A stretch of 64,000 nt of DNA from Gracilariopsis chorda. Lineage: Eukaryota; Rhodophyta; Florideophyceae; Gracilariales; Gracilariaceae. Of this stretch, positions 1 through 12,311 are shown piece by piece. How positions within the stretch are numbered: the first letter of the stretch is position 1; every line of letters begins with the position of its first letter. Position numbers and translations under genes: made by a program. The notes beneath the pieces were generated by a model, which did not search any database, was not told the DNA's origin, and was given only the letters and a program-made list of their open reading frames with translations. The stretch is taken from contig NBIV01000283.1 of NCBI GenBank assembly GCA_003194525.1, positions 30,270 to 94,269 on the forward strand, read 5' to 3'.

Positions 1-40
1 CAAACATCTCTTCCAAAGTCTCTATAACACAGGCCCGTAC

Positions 41-98
41 ATGTGACTGACTGACTGCCACCCAATTTTAGGTGAGTAATGACTGACTGACTACCGAC
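41..98. repeat. short GACT tandem tracts
   Basis: Two short runs of the GACT tetranucleotide lie at about 43-58 and 81-95, separated by unrelated sequence. They sit upstream of a decayed hAT transposase and could be subterminal transposase-binding repeats of that element, but I could not match them to an inverted copy beyond 2.7 kb. Seen: the repeats. Inferred: any link to hAT. Confidence 0.4.
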
Positions 99-347
99 CC
101 GGTTTCGAAGTCACTTGATAGTCACATTAGTATTACACGTGTGTAAGTGTACACGTATCACAAACCAAGTGCACGCCCAAGCTGGTCGGCACCATCGCCG
201 TTGCTCCCTCCCTGTGCCTAAGCAACGGCAACACGCGAAACTGTCGGCTACATACTGCCGTCAACCATCCATTGTCCTTGTGAAACCCACTTCTACCCTC
301 TCCCCCTTCCTGTGAGGATCAACAGCTTCCGACTCCCCACAATTGCT

Positions 348-2699
348 ATGTCCAACAAGCGTCAGCACGAACGTGGGGGATCCACAGATGAGCAGTTCGG
401 CGAAATAACTGAACGAGCAGTCACTGCAAAGGAACTTGTGCAGCAGCAGCATGAAAAACAGAAGAAACGTCGCACTGTAGGCGGCGGTCGTGGGTCAAAG
501 TACCAAAACCTCGCTGTGGAGCACCCTTGTTTCTTCGGTTGAGAACAACGGCAATTCATTTCACCTCTTCTGCAAAGTATGCGACGCCGAGAGAGCCATG
601 AACGGAAATGTCTCGACGAGTAACATTGTCAAATACTATCGGACAACTCATCGCACTCTCTAAGATGCACTCATGACTTTGGAACGATCAAACACGACAG
701 AAGTCAATATTCGATCCCGTATAGAACGTGAGAGAAAGCGAACCGTACAACGACGCAGCAACACAAGCATTCCCCTTTTTTTTGGCCCGCGGGCCGGACA
801 AGAAGCACGACACGTTGGAAATGATTCCTCGAGAAGCTCTCAAGATGTACCAAGCGCCGTATTGCAAGCGATCGCCGTTCTTTTGTTCGCTTGCGCTACA
901 GAAACCACGTTTGAGCGAATGGCTTCCCCTTTGTTGCAGGGTCTGGTCGACGTTTTTGGAGGGAGGGCGCAGTTCTCCAGCAAGAATCAGGTGAACAAAG
1001 TACTTTATGACACGTATACTGCTATTTGCTGCATATTGAGGCGTTCTGTAACGAATGCTAAGACGGGATCGATCACGGTGGACGGCTGGAGCGCAGCGCT
1101 AGGAGCGCCGATTCTGTGCATGACTTGGCATTTCATCGATAGCAACTGGAAGATGCCCTGCGTTCCGATTGCCATTCTCAACATGAGCACTGCCGTCAAG
1201 ACCGACCAGCAAATGAGATGCGTCATCGACGAAATGCTGGAAAAGAGTCCCATCGTCGGCTCCGACGACATACGTGTGTACACAGCGACAAGCGACAACG
1301 AAGCAGCGACTGCCCTCGCGGTGGATCTGCTCACTAATTTCGTCGGCTCCGTTCGGTACGTCGTGCATACTCTGACATTGGCTGTGAATGACGTCTTTGA
1401 AGAAGGAAAGGTGTGGAGCAAGTACTTGCAGCATGTTAACAAGGTGACAACCTATTTTAATCATCACCAGAAAGCAGCACAGCTGCTCTCTCTCAAGCAA
1501 CTGGATGAAGGCAACACTCAGGACCGCATACAGAGGATGAAGCATGATATACCGACTCGTTGGCACTACCGATTGGCGGCCATGTCCGTTTATTTGTGTC
1601 GACTCGGTACAATCAATGCTGTAGTACATCAGCTAAACATCAGCTCAGAAGACGTTCCCTCACTCACCACCGAACAGCGGGATGTTCTCGCGGAGTGTAT
1701 TGCAGTTCTGGCTTAGGTACGGCTAGTCGCTCAGCAACTCGAAGCGGACCGAAAGTTAACAATGTCCCGTGCCCCGCGATTGCTACGGGAGCTATATGAG
1801 ATGCTTCTGATCATGGCGGGTGACATGCTGCCAAGTAGTTCTACGGCTATTGAAGGGTCGCTTGGAGGGGCACTACTGGATGAAGAAGACAGTATTCTCG
1901 ATTTTCATCGTTGCCGTGTCGTCCAAGCTCGGCTCATGCCAACCGTGAGCGTGACGATGCCTGCCAGATTCGGCTGCGGAAAACGCACCCGAAAGCCCTG
2001 GCCATCAAACTATCAGATCGCATCGGACATCGCCTTGGCAATATTTGGAGAAAAGTTGACGTTGAGTAGTCAATGTGAGCTCCGATTGACGATGAAGCGA
2101 CTGACCCTGACCACGAGATTCATCGCCCCAGACGGGTCTTGCTATTCCACGTCGCAGCTGTTCTCGAGATTAACGAATGCTGTCTCGACTTCATCAAGGC
2201 GGACGACTCTGAACGCGAGTCATACTTGAAAGTTTTACATGGTGCTGTCGTTCGCGAAGCAGCTGAGCTTGACAGCTCTTTCGCAGCCAATTCGCAAGAT
2301 CTCGAAGTTGTTTTCGGTCTCTTGCACAAGGGTATGCGTGATACACTTAGTACTGCTGGAAGGAGGGAATCGTCTGCAGCACTGTCTTTCTGGAATGAAG
2401 CAAATTATGGGTCTGCTCTCATTAGCCCGGTGCCCTTCAGTACAATCGCAAGAGCTGCATTGTCCGCCCAGGCCTCCTCCGCTCCAGCAGAACGACTCTT
2501 TAGTGATCTCGATCGTGCCGAGGGCAACGAAGCACAGTCGCTGCTGTCCAGTACCCTCGAAATGACAGAGACGATACGCGTTTATGTTGGAAATGAGCTC
2601 AAGGATATTCGTCTGCCCCAGAGCGGTCGCCTGCATCCCCAAATCGAGGCGTTCAAGCGTTTGGCACACGTTGTGGCGCGTGTGAGACGCAACAATTAG
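348..2699 (+). pseudogene. hAT-family transposase with BED zinc finger, broken
   Basis: Remains of a cut-and-paste transposase. An ATG at 348 opens a basic N-terminus. After a frame change near 540 comes a BED-type finger (FHLFCKVCDAE, then a His-rich end at about 645). A TAA at 661 interrupts it, then 347 codons (673-1716) carry the RNase H-like core: ITVDGWS (first Asp, about 1075) and ATSDNEAA (second Asp), followed by HTLTLAVND. A TAG at 1714 and another frame change near 2140 lead to the C-terminal dimerisation region, SSAPAERLFSDLDR, ending at 2699. Domain order is the usual one for hAT. At least two stops and two frameshifts make it non-functional. I could not define terminal inverted repeats or an 8 bp target duplication. 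Confidence 0.8.
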
Positions 2700-2812
2700 A
2701 GATGACTTTGTTGTGACTATAAATGAATGACTACGGGTAAAAAAGGGCTGACTATTGACTTAGACAGCCCTGAAAAAAGTAGTCACAAATACGGCCCTGC
2801 TATAACATCTCC

Positions 2813-3185
2813 CTAATTCTTGTGAACAGAGAGGGCAATTTCCAAAGGTTCCAACGGCTCACAATGCGCTGACTGCACCCAAAGTCCGGTACGCTCAAAC
2901 CCGCTGCAAATATGAGATACCATCAGTGACTCGGAAAGAGCGATATTCAAGCAATCTGAGATGTCGAACGCATCCCTTACCCCCACTTCTCTACTTATGT
3001 AGTGAATGTATCGCTGCAGGTAGGACTTGTAAGAATCGACGACGTTTACATCAAGAGGCTGCAGGACGTGACTGATATAGGGTGGTAGAGCTACAAATAT
3101 GACCAGATTATTTCTCAGCAGATCCAATTTTGGGAACTGCAGGTGATCTGCATAGGTACCTATGACAAGTAGAATGCTTTGGCCA
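2813..3185 (-). pseudogene. pogo/Jerky-type DDE transposase fragment
   Basis: Minus-strand fragment with the signature of DDE_1 (Tigger/pogo/Jerky) transposases: LPPYISHVLQPLDVNVVDSYK, the conserved stretch just after the second catalytic Asp. The usual LLLDGH block is degraded to LLVIGTY, so the second catalytic Asp seems lost. Only the C-terminal third of the catalytic domain is present (about 120 codons), ending with a stop at 2813. The CENP-B-like DNA-binding half is absent here. It resembles the remnant at 5.4-7 kb but is a separate, differently diverged copy. Confidence 0.65.
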
Positions 3186-5403
3186 CGTCTGGCGTCTTCC
3201 GTCTACCTAACGAATTAGTGCGCCTAATCAGAGAATATTGCGCTATTTACACAAGAAATAGGGCGTTGGAATAGTAAGAATGTGGTAAAAAATCATGAAG
3301 GGTCTGCAAACCACCTCTAACATACTTAAACTGCCTGCACTTTCACCAGAATACCACTACTGGTTTTCATTTTCTGCCATCGCCCAAGATTACGGGCATT
3401 ACAGTGACGCGGTCACTGGTACATTTCGTAGGAACCTACTTATGAATCAGAACAGATCGCCAGCTTTTTCTGCGCACGCTCTTAACCAGTATCTTCGAGA
3501 TCGAAGCTCCAGACTTGTCGACGTTAAACTCTGCTTCGTGCTATGGACGCAATACCTTTTTATCAGCCCTTCGACCAGGGCGATATGTCGAGCAACCTTG
3601 GCCGGGGTCGAAGCTTCGACCTTCTCCACTTCTATTATGTGGACCGGTATACACTGGAGACCGCTTTGTGAAATGAACACATCCAGCCATCCTAGGAATT
3701 GACGGGCATCGAAAAACCGAATACGATGCTGTGCTTTTGTACTTATGGACGAAACAAAGGTTTGTACGAAGGCTTATATACCAAGTTTTGTAAGCGCTTT
3801 TTGTTATTCTGGAAGCACAGAATGGTTTTGAGAAACTTATTTTCTTCTCCATCGATTAATGCAGTAGGGTGACCAATACCATAAAGAGAAATGTTCACTT
3901 TGGCAGAGCACGTTTGTTTACAGGAAGGATACGTAAGTATCCACGCGTGACAGCAGCAGCGAGTACGGACTTTAGAGATGTTCCATGCCGTCTCTAGCTC
4001 TCGGAAACTCTTCTGGCATGGAAAGTGTTCCCAGACAGCCCAGCAAGTTTTATCACGAAAGAAACACAAATTCGTGCTATCGATGCTTTTCGGAAATGTT
4101 GGAAGGGCAGGCTACTTTAATGCGGAGAAATGCGTTGGGTTGCGGGTCGATGATGCCTGTGGATGCCAAGGCCGATTCCTTTGATACCATGGACATATTG
4201 AAAAGAAAACAAACAGAGAATGATACCAGCATAGATTGACTTTAGTGGTGTTCCCGTGTCATTGCGCATCGTAAGGGTAAAAATGATCCTGTAAAGCGCT
4301 GACGTTTAGTTATTTTCGCCGGGCAGCAGACGGTAGAGGTTTTAGGAGGCGCTTTGCGCCTGTTCTAATCATCGGCTTACCCAATTTGCGCGCACTTGTT
4401 TAACATTTTCTGTTCCGACGCTATTTGCATCATGTACAAAAACTGGTCTGCGCGTTTGAATGAAAGCAATGTTTGAGGAATATTGAAAGTTAGAGATTGG
4501 GTGTGACGATAGCGCGATTTTTGAAATGGCGCTGGGGTTTGCGTTGACTGTTTTAGTGCGATAGTGTTTCCATGGGGCTTTTCGCCGGAAAGGCATTTCT
4601 TTTTTGCCTCATAGAAAAGTTAGACCCCCTCATTCCATTAGACTGTAAAGTTGGGAGCTTTTGAGAGCTCAAGACGGTTTGTGCCTACGAGGTTTGCAGA
4701 AGAGTTGGTAGGGTTATGGAGATATTATCCTGCTGGGCAGGGCAAATTGGAACACTGTTCACGTACATCGCTCGTATCTCAGCGGTTATATGTTTATTAT
4801 AATCCTAAATCTGCTCCAATGAGAGCCCATTATTTTTCAAGACAGGGTGCTAAGTTTGGCAGTTAAACTTTGCACCACGACCGAAAAACTGGCTGGGCAC
4901 TCATTATTCCTCTAAATCCATTTTATTTGGAGACCTTGGGGAAAATAGAACGTTGCTTTCGTTCGAAACCAAAGTCTAACACTTCCAGCATGTTTCATCC
5001 ATCACCAACTGGTCGCCCACAGACTCCTAAAAACCCATATGATGGCTCTCCAGTGCATGGGTATCATTAACTTGCAACCTTTACAAGCTTCTTGCACGCA
5101 CTGCGTCTGCTTTCTGGTCATCACTTGAACCAATTGTGAAGACGTCTAAGCCAAGATTTTCAGCAGTTCCAGACCTGTTTGGCATACAAAAAGAAGAAAA
5201 CCGACTTTGGCTAGGTTCAAAGTCCCTAATGGGTACAGTAGCCATCGCTGGGTCAAGTATTTGCACACGCACCCCAACAAACCTATCTGTCCCACCCAAA
5301 CTGTGACTTCTCTCAGATCGGCCATCTTGACTTCTGTCGAAGAAATCAACTTCAACCTTCCTTTTTTTTCCTGCGTTCTTCCTTTGAAAAGCAGAACAAT
5401 TGA
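3186..5403. other. no recognisable gene
   Basis: Only short open frames lie here. A minus-strand frame at 3447-3680 and a plus-strand frame at 3985-4239 (84 codons from an ATG) have no motif I recognise. A small perfect hairpin built on AGGCGC/GCGCCT lies near 4345. The stretch 5081-5403 on the minus strand probably belongs to the C-terminal tail region of the neighbouring pogo-like remnant. I see no RNA gene. Confidence 0.5.
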
Positions 5404-6960
5404 TCATTCGTTACTATTGCGCTCTGAGACATCCCCATCTGGCCCTTGGGACCTATTCATCTTTCGTTGAGCTACTAAAGCCTTTTTCGTTGCAGCGCTT
5501 TCAGCTTTTCGCCACAATGCTTCCGCCAGCTTCAGATGTCTTATTAGGGCGTTCAGGGGCCAGCTTTTGCTTCCATTCCGCACCTTCCTGTTTCTTCTTC
5601 TGCTTACGTACTGCAATATCCTGCTTTTCTCTTTCTTTTATTTTTTTCTGCTCTATGGTTTCCTTTTCTTCTTCTTCGCGGCACTTGATTAGCTCACCAT
5701 AAATCAAGTATGCAGGTGGTGCCCCACGACTGATGGTTGTACGGTCAAAGTGCCCAATCGGGTACCTTCAAAAACTTTTCTTCGTTGGTGTGCGTCTCTC
5801 AATAATATCTTTTGTTCTCTGTTGGCCCTGCTCGAATATCTGTCGAATAGCCTGAAGTCTATTTTGCTTTGACAGAGGCAGGCTAACAATGGACATAACA
5901 TCATCCAAATCACAAGTATCCGCCGGTCTTTTCGAACTCAGTTTACGTTCAACTACCTGAGGTTGCTGACCGGACCATTTCTGTTCTGCCCACTTTAGGA
6001 GTCTGAAGTTCATCGACCACAACCCGCAAGAATGAAATTCCTTTTGAACTACAGCCTTGGAAAAAATGCCGTAACCCGCAACCCCGAGTTTTAATTTTGT
6101 ACGCAAATCATCATAATCTATATGGAATTGAGTACTAATGTATTCGAAGGTTTTGTGGACAAAAGTTTTGAAACTTCTGCTAGTAGACTGAATGCAAACT
6201 TCCAAGAAATGAGATGTGTGTGCGAGACCATGAAAGACTTCTATATTTATCTCTTTGGATTTGAACAACCAGTCATGGAAATTCTGCGACTGATGTCCAT
6301 TCAGCGCCAAGCACATTTTTCTACCCCTTACGATTTGTGCAGCGTGGCGAGTAATATGATCAGTAACGAACGGAATTGCAGCTTTGGTCATGGACCCATT
6401 TTCGGTGCTTATGATGAATGAATCCTTTGGAAACCAGTTTTCGCCTGTTAGTTAATGTGGAAGACCAAGTTGGTCTTTGAACGATTCTACTGGCAGCGTT
6501 TTAAATCATTTTTTCATTATATAATGACCTGCAAATATAAAAAAAAATGGTGGCAGTACATGTACAGATGCAAAGGCAATAATCACAGCCGTGCCATGTT
6601 TGTTTTGGTTGTCGAACGATATATTGAATCCTCCGTGGTGCGTCGTTTCTGAAACAAAACCTTCCTTTTCAGTTTCAATCATGTTGATGCTAACCTCTGT
6701 TTCGTCCATATTCCAAACTAAATTAGGATAATCAAAGTTACAAGGATTATGTGTTATGTGCTGCACAAAAGTTCAAAGCATCGACGATTTTTTTTGACAT
6801 GTTCAGAGTTTTCAGCGGCCAGATTGGCACTTTCTTTGGGTTTGGTCTTACGCTGAGTGACATCACAATGGCTTTATCTGAAGCACCGAAGGCAATCATC
6901 AGACAGTTAGTTTGTCGGAAACCCAGCCCCTCTATCGTCTGCTTTTTCTGCGGCCATTGA
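5404..6960 (-). pseudogene. pogo/Jerky-type DDE transposase, decayed
   Basis: Read on the minus strand, the parts appear in the correct order. Near 6960-6780 a degraded segment may be the CENP-B/HTH side. At 6766-6506 lies the start of the DDE_1 domain: NLVWNMDETEVSIN (first catalytic Asp in NMDET), then VLPPFFFIFAGHY, the usual PPFFIF block. At 6391-5768 come MCLALNGHQSQNF, where the family normally has LDGH (second Asp changed to Asn), and LAHTSHFLEVCIQS, the degraded TSHLLQPLD block. A Glu/Lys-rich coiled-coil tail at 5707-5501 is typical of these C-termini. The domain is split over different frames and one catalytic Asp is replaced, so the copy is dead. Confidence 0.65.
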
Positions 6961-8413
6961 TTTCAGCATTGAAGTCGCTACGGTGAGTCCAGATCCTTCC
7001 TACATGCAGGATATCATCATTCTCTCCTCGCACTAATTGGGTATAATTTTTTTCTGGCACTTTACTTCATGCAAAGAATTGTCATATTATACGTCGTGTT
7101 TGATAGCATCATTCATGTTTTCCTTCAAACCGGAAAGAGTTCCAAGAGAGAGCTTAGCAGCTGACGAAAAGTATCGGAATGAATGATATTGCTGTAGTAA
7201 ACGTAACAGTACAGAACTTAGAGCTATCATTTATTTCTCTTGGTCTTCGCCACGTTTGTGTTCAGAGGGTAATGTCTCATTGAAGGCGTCAAAGTTGAGG
7301 CAAGGTTGTTGGTTTCACTATGGGACATGGTGCAACTCGGTTGGATGTTGCATCGTAGTACTGAAGGTTCTAGCGCTTTTTGACGCTTCGTCGTTTGAAT
7401 CCATCCAATGATGTATAAGCTCGTTAGTGATTGCTTTGGTGCAATGCCCCGAGGCGGGAGCTGGCTCACATGTTCGAAATCCTCCTATATAGGGTAGCGC
7501 AGCGATAAAACCACTTGTGGTGAGCGCACAAAGCCGGGTGTAAAGCCGGGACTCACCGTCACGACAAGCGTACAGGTGTAAGAACCAAGAAGACCGAGCA
7601 GTCGAAAGCGGGAAAATGTGGCGACACACCAGTGGTGGGTGACGCACAAGGGAGGCATGGTATCCACACGAGTGGGGCGGTGGTGAACCAGGCAACGGTA
7701 ATCAACAATGCTCGCAGTACAGCGACATCTGTATACGGGGGAAACCAGCAATAGCCGCGGTAAAAGAGCGCACAGAAACAAACACAATAGTGGTAAAATT
7801 GTGCTGAAAACTCCACGAGGTGGGTAACTACGCCTGAAATAGATGGCGTCTCTCCGGATGGAGGAAAACACTCAACAGGGGTCCTGAGCCAGAGCCGACA
7901 CTCGCGTCCTGCGTTTACTTTGACGCGAGCGACCGGAGCTCACACACATAAGTAATGGTGGTCGGCACCCTGATATTACAGTGAAATTAACTAGTAATAT
8001 CTCTAAAGGGGCGTCTAGTACTACACACGTGTGGCACATGCCAACAATGCTGTGCACTACACTTTCAACCCAGATTAGGACCCTTTCAACGGAAACTGAA
8101 CAGTTGTAGCTGCCCCGAGAATGGAAGCTGCAACTCGAGTTTTGGTCTTAACAGCTGCCAATACAAATGGCTCGTATCCCAATTCCAAATCTACGCCAAG
8201 ATCTGCTTCCCAATCTCGAAATTATTCCCTGTGAAGAACGGCAACACCATCAGGGAAGCAATACAAGTATTGCGCGTCCTTCACTGCGACCATTCCGATC
8301 TCGAAAATCTCTTTGACAAAAGTCTTAGCTGTTCGCGCGCTTAATACAGCTTGCTCATTAATTGTGCCTCTCATCATGGGTTCCGTTGAAACCTTCGACC
8401 TAAACCAGTCACT
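6961..8413. other. no recognisable gene
   Basis: About 1.45 kb without convincing coding sequence. The minus-strand open frames between 7227 and 8057 overlap one another in different frames, have odd composition (Arg/Cys/Leu-rich) and lack family motifs, so I treat them as chance. No repeats shared with the rest of the window were noticed. Confidence 0.45.
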
Positions 8414-10026
8414 CTAAAATAACTCAAACCAGCTCTCTACATCTCTTTCCTCGCCAGAATTGCCACCCTCCAACCCCAGCTTTTCGTTTACTTCCACCAG
8501 GCATACTAAGACTTGTTCTGCATTGATTCCGGTGACGCGAAGTTGTCGCAATACGAACCAGTCAGCGCATCGCTTACCAACTGTGAGTGGTTCACAATTC
8601 ACCAGTATCACATTCTAGGTTAGCTCCTTAAGTTTCCGGTAGCTGCCCTCCTGTCCTCTGATTTAGTGAAACAGAGCTTTTGTGAATTCAACGCTGGGTT
8701 TGGAAACTGTCACCCAGTGTTCAAACTTCCTTGAATACTTTTTGGCACAGTGTAAATGACCCAAAGCACTTTATAGCACTTGCCTGTGCCACGCTACCTA
8801 ACAGCAACAGCTGCAAGCTTGGAATTTCCCACAAGACGGCTCAATCCGGCCCCCAATGTTTTTATTGCAACGAAACACGCTCGCCTCAAAGATGGTCTGT
8901 CGTCAATAACGAACTCTTTCAGGAGGTCGAGGACTTGCTACGTGTCTGGGGCAAGAACCGACGCAGCAGCTGTTGCAACACCTGAGGAGAGATTTTTACC
9001 ACTTTCAATCCTCGCACCTGCGGACTGCACGCTCGTCTCAACGTTAGCCACCCTTGTCTCCGCGGTCGAATGCCCCATGGAATCTCCCAAAATTTCTCCT
9101 GGTGCTTCTCCCTCTCTCTCAGGTGCAGCATGTTGCTCGTCACCACATGTATGGTCCATAAACGACGCACCGACAAACAGATGCACCCTCAAAAGGTGGT
9201 CGGACATAACCAACCTCGACGCCACTCCAAAATCAGAAAGCAACTCCTTAAAAGCCCCATTTCCGTACCCTCTGTCCGCGGTAACGATGCAAGTGTTCAG
9301 AGACTCCTCTCCACGGCCATCTAGCAAAAAGGAGAGAAGCCTCCTGACAGATTCCACATGAGCCTCGCCCCGAAGCCTATCTTATACCGAAAACAACGCG
9401 AAAAATGATGTCAGCTACGGCGTCAGCAGGTTGTTCTTCTCTGTCATCCTTTCTACAATTCAGTGTCTCTTGACTTTCCGCTGCCCTGTGCCAAAGAAGT
9501 TATCATCAAGAGTTTCGAGGAGCTGCAGCCGCGTGAAGAATACTTTCCGTGTGTCCCTGAACGCCAGGTTTTTAAATTCGGCCAATTGTCTTGTTTAGTC
9601 ACGTTGTGCGATCCAAGTGAGATTGCCTTCATTGCCCCTTCATATGTGAGAGTGTGTCTTCATCTTGTCTGACATGAACTTCATACTTTGCAGAGACAAC
9701 GGAATGTGCCCAAACTGTCGAAGCGTGTAAATTGTCCTTTCAAATCGAAAACCGGTCGTTTGGGACAGCAATATCACGGAAAAGTAACGGTACATGTCAC
9801 TCAGATTAATCGTGCTTTGAAACAACTCCTTGTGCACAATAAACTCTTTTACCCATTGTATAAGCTGGGTAAGAAGACTGTCAATAAAAAATACCAAAGC
9901 ACCAGCCCTTGTTGGAGAGATACCACGGACATTGCACTGCACTTCCCATTTTCTCACAGCATTCGAACAGAACATTTGCGCCCAATCTTCCATCATTTCT
10001 CGAGTTAAATCCTTTTCCATGACCAT
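8414..10026 (-). pseudogene. piggyBac-like DDE transposase, decayed
   Basis: Minus-strand remains of a large transposase. From the 5' side: 10026-9640 is a continuous N-terminal domain ending GHIPLSLQSMKFMSDK. The first Asp motif appears degenerate near 9520 as ETLDDNFFG. At 9357-8938 lies IVTADRGYG, carrying the second Asp, then VMSDHLLRVHLF. At 8611-8414 is a C-terminal module, RCADWFVLRQLRVTG. These blocks match, in order and spacing, the LDDD...SDRDY pattern of the transposase in the 45.5-56.5 kb element, so both belong to one superfamily, which I place as piggyBac-like from the second copy's TTAA-like duplication. Several stops and frame changes break it. A Ser/Thr/Pro-rich open frame at 10674-10048 directly upstream may be its N-terminal extension. 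Confidence 0.5.
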
Positions 10027-10674
10027 AGTGCTAAACGATGAAACTCTTTAAGACCAACCGTGAGTTGGATCTGACCCGCGCCATGACCACTCACCTCTTT
10101 TCTTGCCTCTTTCAACTCTCTTCGAAGACAAACCACCATTACCAGTAAAATTAGTTTTTGTTCTCCTGCCTCTTTCTTGAACCAATGTGTTCAGACCATC
10201 TCTCCTTCCCTGTATCCCCCTTACACCACCATTTCTTTTGGTACTTCTTTTTTGTTGAGACACTGCCAGGAGCAGAAAACTAGTCAGCAAGTGAGCGCCA
10301 GAGATGTCGGTTGAAGTGGCATTGACTCGCTGCCGCGGCGGTGTTGTTTTGCTGTAGGCGTTTGGGCACCTGCCATTTTGTTGTGTTGAGGGCGTAGAAG
10401 TAGGGTAGTTGGTAGCAGCAGCCACTGTTGGAAGGTGCGGAGGGGTTGAGGGACTTTGGGGTGGAGTAGTGATTGCAAACTCAAACGAAAAAAGACGTTG
10501 TGAATGGTGGAGCGAGATTCGTCCATCATGAAAGGTGCCTTGTGCGCAACAATGGATTGGTCCGGTTCTAAATATTGCTTTTTTGATATTGAACGTCGAG
10601 ATTGTTCCTGACGATCCGCTGATTACAGTCGTCAGGCTCAGTGCGTAATCCAAAGAACTGTAAGATTGGATCAC

Positions 10675-12311
10675 AGCCGTTAAGATTGCCTTTTAAACGG
10701 CTCCTTTGATCGATATGTCCATCAAGGGTGCAGTTTGGCCAAAGAGGGCAAAAATTTGATGAAGATCGATTTATCGATCAACAGCGGCATTAGGGATATG
10801 AAACGACAAATTACAGTTAAACCTGAGAGTTGGTTTCCGAGCAGTTAGTGTCTATTCCACCGGCTATCTGATCTCATATAGAGCCAAATCGTCTCTTCAA
10901 AAATAACTAAAACCATTTGCTGCTTAATTGTTCAAATTCAGGCCATAGAACATGACTTTGGTTCTAAAAAGATATAACCATATTTCCTGTTTCTCCTTAC
11001 AATAATCCTCATAAAGCTAATAAAACACAGCTTAAAGGTTTTTACTTTGAAATTACATGTCTTTTGTTTACTTGCTTAGGAAGCCAATGAGCAATTTACT
11101 GTTGCTCTGAAAGACGAGAAAAACACGTTATCTCTCCCGTTTGTCTAGTGACCATACCTCAAAGAACATTGACGTAGGCTCGATCTCTCAAGATTATGTT
11201 CAAGCTATGCAGAGCGTGTGGATCGAATTAAGTACTAGAGTACATAGGTTCAGAACATGTCCTCATATGAGGATAATTGTCGAATAGACACTCGTATGCA
11301 AAGTATAGCAGTGCCTGGTGTCCTTGAAATAGTGCCATTGATATCGAAGGTCTCTTCATCGTTGTTGGTGCTGACAATCGCAGTTATCGATCAGTCACTA
11401 TCTTTTGTAGATTTGCAAGAAGTGTTAGCTAATGACGTCATCTTTATTACTGACAATCAATATTTGTCGCATTCTTGTTGGTGTTTCGTGCCAGTATTCC
11501 CTCCTGTGCCAGCTAGGTAACGTAAAGGATGAATTCGAATATGGAGGTTGAGTACGCTTCAGAATATCATAACAGGTTCTGTTCCTGATATACGAACTCT
11601 TGTTCCGAATTTTCAGAACCGGATTCTTTTTTCTGAGATCCTCGTTCCGAACTGACGGCAAACTGTTGCACACCGCAATTACCAGAAGCTCTCGAGTTTT
11701 CCTTGCAGCCCTGGCAGTGACTACACGAAAACGTTAACCTGATCAAAGGTGTTCGGTTAAGATGCGCCCCTGCCAAAAAACGGAAAAGGGAAATGTTCTG
11801 GATGGAGGTTTACCGAGCAGGGAGATTTCCTGAACGTGAATTCATAGGACAGAGACAAGACAAAGCTCGCAACTCCGCAACGCCTCGCAAACGGCAAGAG
11901 CATAGGGCACATCTCTCTGGGTTCCCTCTACCTCCGTGCTGCGCGCTCCAAGGAGGTAGAGTATGTATTTTTTAGGTCGCCACTCAACCTTAATAATCGC
12001 ACAGAAGGAAGTAGGTTCAATCAGAATCACTTTCTGTGTAACTAAGAAGCATCTCAGCCTCTCAATTCTACTACACAGTGTGACACATACACGTGTACAC
12101 TGTCATGCCAAGCCGCGACCCTGGCATCTCCTGCGCTCCTCCTGGCGCGGAGGTGCAAGCGAGCCTTTGAGGGGCTCTACCAAAAACAAATAAAGAAGCG
12201 CCAGCACGACGCTGGCGTGGGGAGCGGACAGCGAACGGAAGACGGCGGAATTACGTCCCTCTCGGTCCGCCGCGTTTTCGCCTCTGACAATCCAACCCTC
12301 CAAACCCAGCG
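10675..12311. other. no gene seen; leader region of Copia element 1
   Basis: No frame here shows a recognisable domain. From about 11900 the sequence leads into gag of Copia element 1, so the 5' LTR and leader should lie here. There is an inverted repeat CTACCTCC...GGAGGTAG at 11929-11960 and a palindromic TACACGTGTA near 12089. Without a second LTR copy downstream I cannot place LTR ends. Confidence 0.4.

Noticed and set aside
1005-1629. Two minus-strand frames of 145 and 176 codons
   Set aside because: Antisense to the hAT transposase core; no motif of their own.
7485-7871. 128-codon minus-strand frame with hydrophobic start (possible membrane protein)
   Set aside because: Overlaps two other frames of similar length, has Cys/Arg-heavy composition and no family signature.
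11900-12311. 5' LTR of Copia element 1
   Set aside because: No second copy of any part of this region is visible downstream of 17113, so LTR ends cannot be supported.
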